DNA of 8,489 bases. Origin: Nitrospinota bacterium (GTDB lineage: Bacteria > Nitrospinota_A > UBA7883 > JACRLM01). Numbering within the stretch: the first letter of the stretch is position 1; each line of letters begins with the position of its first letter. Location: assembly GCA_015231995.1 (NCBI GenBank), contig JADGAO010000146.1, positions 1-8,489 of the forward strand, given 5' to 3'. Both the position numbers and the translations under genes were made by a program. Below, piece after piece: positions 6,423 through 8,489 of the stretch. The notes below the pieces were generated by a model. It did no database searches. It saw nothing but the letters and a program-made list of their open reading frames with translations, and was not told the origin of the DNA.

Positions 6423-7733
6423 ATGGAAAAAAACATGACAGTGGGCATATTGGTCGGCGGCGGCCCGGCTCCCGGAATAAACAGCGTCATCAGGGCGGCT
6501 ACCATAAAACTCCGCAACCACGGCGCCAAAGTCATAGGCATATACGACGGTTTCTCCAACCTGATCAAAGGCGACGTATCGCAGGTTAAGGAGCTTTTCA
6601 TAGACGACGTCTCCGTCATACATTTCGAGGGAGGCTCGATTCTCCGCACGTCGCGGGCCAACCCGACCACCAAAGAAGAAAGCCTCAAGAAAGTCGTGGA
6701 GAGCCTCGATAAACTGGGCGTCAACTGTCTGATAACCATCGGCGGCGACGACACCTGTTTTTCCGCACATCAGGTGGCCAAAACCGCGCAGGGGAAAATC
6801 CGGGTCATCCACGTCCCCAAAACTATTGATAACGATCTCAACCTCCCGCACGGCATACGCACGTTCGGGTTCGCCACGGCCCGGCATTTCGGAGTGCAGA
6901 TAGTCAAAAGCCTTATGAACGACGCGAAGACCACCGGCCGGTGGTACATCGCAGTGGCCATGGGACGCAAGGCCGGGCATCTTGCCATGGGCATCGGCAA
7001 ATCGGTGGGAGCGACTCTTACGATAATCCCGGAAGAGGTGGCCGCCCCTAAAATGGACTTCATGTGGATCATAGACACGCTCATCGGTTCGGTGGTCAAA
7101 CGACGCGTGTCGGGCAGGCGCTACGGCGTGGCGATTCTGGCCGAAGGGTTGGCGGAGAAACTGACGGAAGAAGAGCTTGCGCGTATGGGGCAACTCGAAT
7201 ACGACGAACACGGCCACCCGCGTTTGAGCGAGCTGGATTTCGGCAAGGTCGTCAAAAACACGCTAAGGAGCGAGCTTGAGAAGCTCGGCATAAAAACCAC
7301 GATTGTGGACAAGGAGATCGGCTACGAACTGCGTTCCATCGAACCGGTGCCGTTCGACATGGAATACACGAAAGAACTAGGTTTCGCCGCCGCCAAACAT
7401 GCGCTTTTGGGCGGCACGGGGGACATGATAACCATACAGGAGGGCAAATCCGTGCCCATGCCCTTCTACTCCATAATGGACCCGGAGACCGGCAGGACGC
7501 GCGTTCGTCTGGTGGATATCCACACGGAAACTTACGAGATGGCGCTCGAATACATGATTAGGCTAAAGAAAGAGGATTTCGCCGACGATGAGTATGTAAA
7601 GCTCCTCGCCGCCCAGACGAACCTGTCGCCGGAGGATTTCCAGAAACGGTTCGAGCGCGTGGCGGTGGCGTTTGAGGGGCCATCCACTTTCATACCGTAC
7701 CAGCAACCGGGCCGGGCGGGATTGGGCAGGTAA
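6423..7733 (+). CDS. 6-phosphofructokinase, probably pyrophosphate-dependent
   Basis: This 436-residue cytoplasmic enzyme interconverts fructose 6-phosphate and fructose 1,6-bisphosphate in glycolysis. Family motifs in order are GGGPAPGIN (12-20, usually GGDAPGMN), IGGDD (106-110), PKTIDND (132-138, holding the catalytic aspartate), MGRKAGHLA (180-188), and GYELRSIEPVPFD (300-312) for sugar-phosphate binding. ATP-dependent enzymes such as E. coli PfkA have glycine at the second position of GGDG and at the position before TIDND. Here these are aspartate (D110) and lysine (K133), the pair known to mark pyrophosphate-using enzymes. If so, the reaction is reversible and could also serve gluconeogenesis. 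It is longer than the roughly 320-residue ATP enzymes, also typical of the PPi group. AAGGAGG (6408-6414) eight bases before the ATG fixes the start. The likely gene name would be pfp. Confidence 0.93.
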   Translation: MEKNMTVGILVGGGPAPGINSVIRAATIKLRNHGAKVIGIYDGFSNLIKGDVSQVKELFIDDVSVIHFEGGSILRTSRANPTTKEESLKKVVESLDKLGVNCLITIGGDDTCFSAHQVAKTAQGKIRVIHVPKTIDNDLNLPHGIRTFGFATARHFGVQIVKSLMNDAKTTGRWYIAVAMGRKAGHLAMGIGKSVGATLTIIPEEVAAPKMDFMWIIDTLIGSVVKRRVSGRRYGVAILAEGLAEKLTEEELARMGQLEYDEHGHPRLSELDFGKVVKNTLRSELEKLGIKTTIVDKEIGYELRSIEPVPFDMEYTKELGFAAAKHALLGGTGDMITIQEGKSVPMPFYSIMDPETGRTRVRLVDIHTETYEMALEYMIRLKKEDFADDEYVKLLAAQTNLSPEDFQKRFERVAVAFEGPSTFIPYQQPGRAGLGR

Positions 7734-7746
7734 ACCGGGTAAGATT

Positions 7747-7752
7747 AAGGAG
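7747..7752 (+). promoter_or_regulatory. Ribosome-binding site that supports the small downstream gene
   Basis: AAGGAG lies eight bases before ATG 7761, an ideal spacing. It is the main reason to accept the 75-codon frame as a gene. Another ATG at 7754 is out of frame and too close to this site. Confidence 0.7.
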
Positions 7753-7760
7753 AATGGGCG

Positions 7761-7988
7761 ATGGCGGTAAAGGGTGTCAGCAATCTGACGTGGACCGCCC
7801 CGCCCAAAGTCACGAAATTCTCCAATACGACCGGCAAAGACCCGAACGTGCCGATGGCCGGACGAGGCGCGCCTGTTAACATCGGCAAACGTCAGACCGG
7901 CGATTCGCAAAAACAGGTGTTGATCCAGGCGGCGAAAGCCGGGATACCCCACGTCCCGCCCGGCGGCAAGATCAACATCGCGGCGTAA
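7761..7988 (+). CDS. Small basic protein of unknown function, 75 residues
   Basis: I do not recognise this protein. It starts at ATG 7761 behind a good AAGGAG, 27 bases after the phosphofructokinase stop with no terminator between, so it is probably co-transcribed. It has eight lysines, two arginines and only two acidic residues, no cysteine, no signal peptide and no membrane helix. It is rich in proline, glycine and asparagine, with TWTAPPKVTKF, NVPMAGRGAPVN and GIPHVPPGGKINIAA. One short stretch, DSQKQVLIQAAKAG (48-61), could be helical. The rest looks disordered. Its stop codon (7986-7988) touches a strong hairpin. A role linked to the phosphofructokinase or to nucleic acid binding is possible but unsupported. 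Confidence 0.7.
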   Translation: MAVKGVSNLTWTAPPKVTKFSNTTGKDPNVPMAGRGAPVNIGKRQTGDSQKQVLIQAAKAGIPHVPPGGKINIAA

Positions 7989-8012
7989 GGGGCGACCTAC
8001 CGGGTCGCCCCT
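7988..8012. repeat. GTAGGGGC-family hairpin between convergent genes, possible terminator
   Basis: AGGGGCGACC (7988-7997) and GGTCGCCCCT (8003-8012) form a perfect 10-base stem with a five-base loop. It fills the 38-base gap between the plus-strand small gene and the minus-strand Lnt-like gene, and the small gene's stop overlaps its first base. Neither strand has the T-run of a standard intrinsic terminator, but the position suits a bidirectional transcription or decay barrier. Sequence and flanking CTACA relate it to the elements at 4558-4623 and 6259-6322, of which it is a minimal form. Confidence 0.75.
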
Positions 8013-8026
8013 ACATGAGAATACCT

Positions 8027-8489
8027 TCACGCCTCTTTCCTGCGGCGGACAATCTGAACAATCGTCAACGCACAAAAAGCCAATGCGATGTAGGGCAAAA
8101 CGTCTCCCGTTCGGGCGTAGAGGGTTTCCACTTTATTGACCGGCACGCTGGCGATCATCACGCCGTCGCCACCCTCGCCAAACCGCAAAGAGCCGCGCAC
8201 ACGCCCATATGGATCGGTGGCGAACGAGGTGGCCCCACGAACTGAGCGCACCATAGAAATGCCGCCTGCAACCGCGTTGAACCGCGCCATGCCGGAGTGC
8301 AGTGGGTCTATCCCCCGCCAGTCGCCCGACGGAACGAACACCAGCCCCGCCCCGCCACGCGCGTTATCGAGGACGACATGCGGAAAGTTGTAGTCGAAGC
8401 AGATGCCGCCGCTCATTTTCCCGTAAGGCGTGTCAATCACCTTGGCCGGGACTTTGCCTGCGACGCTCCCCTCGCCAGGCACGGGATGG
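8027..8489 (-). CDS. Nitrilase-fold protein resembling the C-terminus of apolipoprotein N-acyltransferase, N-terminus outside window
   Basis: The frame enters from the right edge and ends at TGA 8029-8027. An in-frame GTG at 8482-8480 is not the likely start, because the frame stays open to the edge and reads HPVPGEGSVAGK, a conserved internal block. About 154 residues are visible. They include TPYGKMSGGICFDYNFP, with the catalytic cysteine of the carbon-nitrogen hydrolase fold, then VFVPSGDW and FNAVAGGISMVRSVRGATSFATDPYGRV. The protein ends with a membrane helix (DVLPYIALAFCALTIVQIV) and a positive RRRKEA tail. This order of nitrilase domain, short linker and last helix matches Lnt, the inner-membrane enzyme that adds the third acyl chain to lipoproteins. 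The other catalytic residues and the upstream membrane domain are outside the window, so an Lnt-like paralogue with another substrate cannot be excluded. Confidence 0.82.
   Translation of the reverse strand, partial: HPVPGEGSVAGKVPAKVIDTPYGKMSGGICFDYNFPHVVLDNARGGAGLVFVPSGDWRGIDPLHSGMARFNAVAGGISMVRSVRGATSFATDPYGRVRGSLRFGEGGDGVMIASVPVNKVETLYARTGDVLPYIALAFCALTIVQIVRRRKEA

Noticed and set aside
6387..7217. A 276-codon minus-strand open frame
   Set aside because: It is antisense to the phosphofructokinase gene, whose motifs, start and ribosome site are clear.
1..8489. CRISPR array or rRNA
   Set aside because: No regularly spaced identical repeats with unique spacers and no rRNA core sequence were seen. 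The repeats present are dispersed elements or a direct 9-base tandem.

Overview
The window reads as chromosome of a Gram-negative-type bacterium with moderately high GC, probably an environmental lineage of the Nitrospirota, Nitrospinota or former-deltaproteobacterial kind. The phylum cannot be fixed from the sequence. The Gram-negative call rests on the Lnt-like acyltransferase. Dispersed intergenic repeats beginning GTCATCCTGAG and GTAGGGGC are common in such genomes.

Layout. On the minus strand, positions 1-2101 hold a membrane sensor histidine kinase with four PAS domains, cut by the window edge after its phospho-acceptor histidine. A gene-free stretch (2102-2527) carries a MITE-like repeat. 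Next, all on the minus strand, come a BrnT/BrnA toxin-antitoxin operon (3017-2528) with its own strong promoter, a Ycf46-like AAA+ ATPase (4534-3059) and a beta-propeller protein (5619-4639). The propeller and ATPase are probably one transcription unit, with the propeller gene first. An approximately 800-base gene-free region (5620-6422) separates this unit from the divergent plus-strand genes. It contains a second MITE-like copy, a 9-base tandem repeat and a hairpin element. On the plus strand follow a 6-phosphofructokinase with the residues typical of pyrophosphate-dependent enzymes (6423-7733) and a small basic protein of unknown function (7761-7988). The right edge holds the C-terminal part of a minus-strand nitrilase-fold, Lnt-like protein.

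How the parts work together. The most suggestive unit is the propeller plus AAA+ ATPase. The propeller ends in two near-identical acidic-aromatic motifs (SEFEFLE and SEFDFLEV) on a disordered tail, as expected of a docking peptide for a partner that could be the neighbouring ATPase.

The toxin-antitoxin operon is bracketed by 36-base direct repeats. The inner one is the 3' end of the ATPase gene and the outer one is a detached copy of the same last codons and stop. This looks like a cassette inserted at, or duplicated with, a gene end. The kinase, phosphofructokinase and Lnt-like genes look like ordinary housekeeping or signalling genes.
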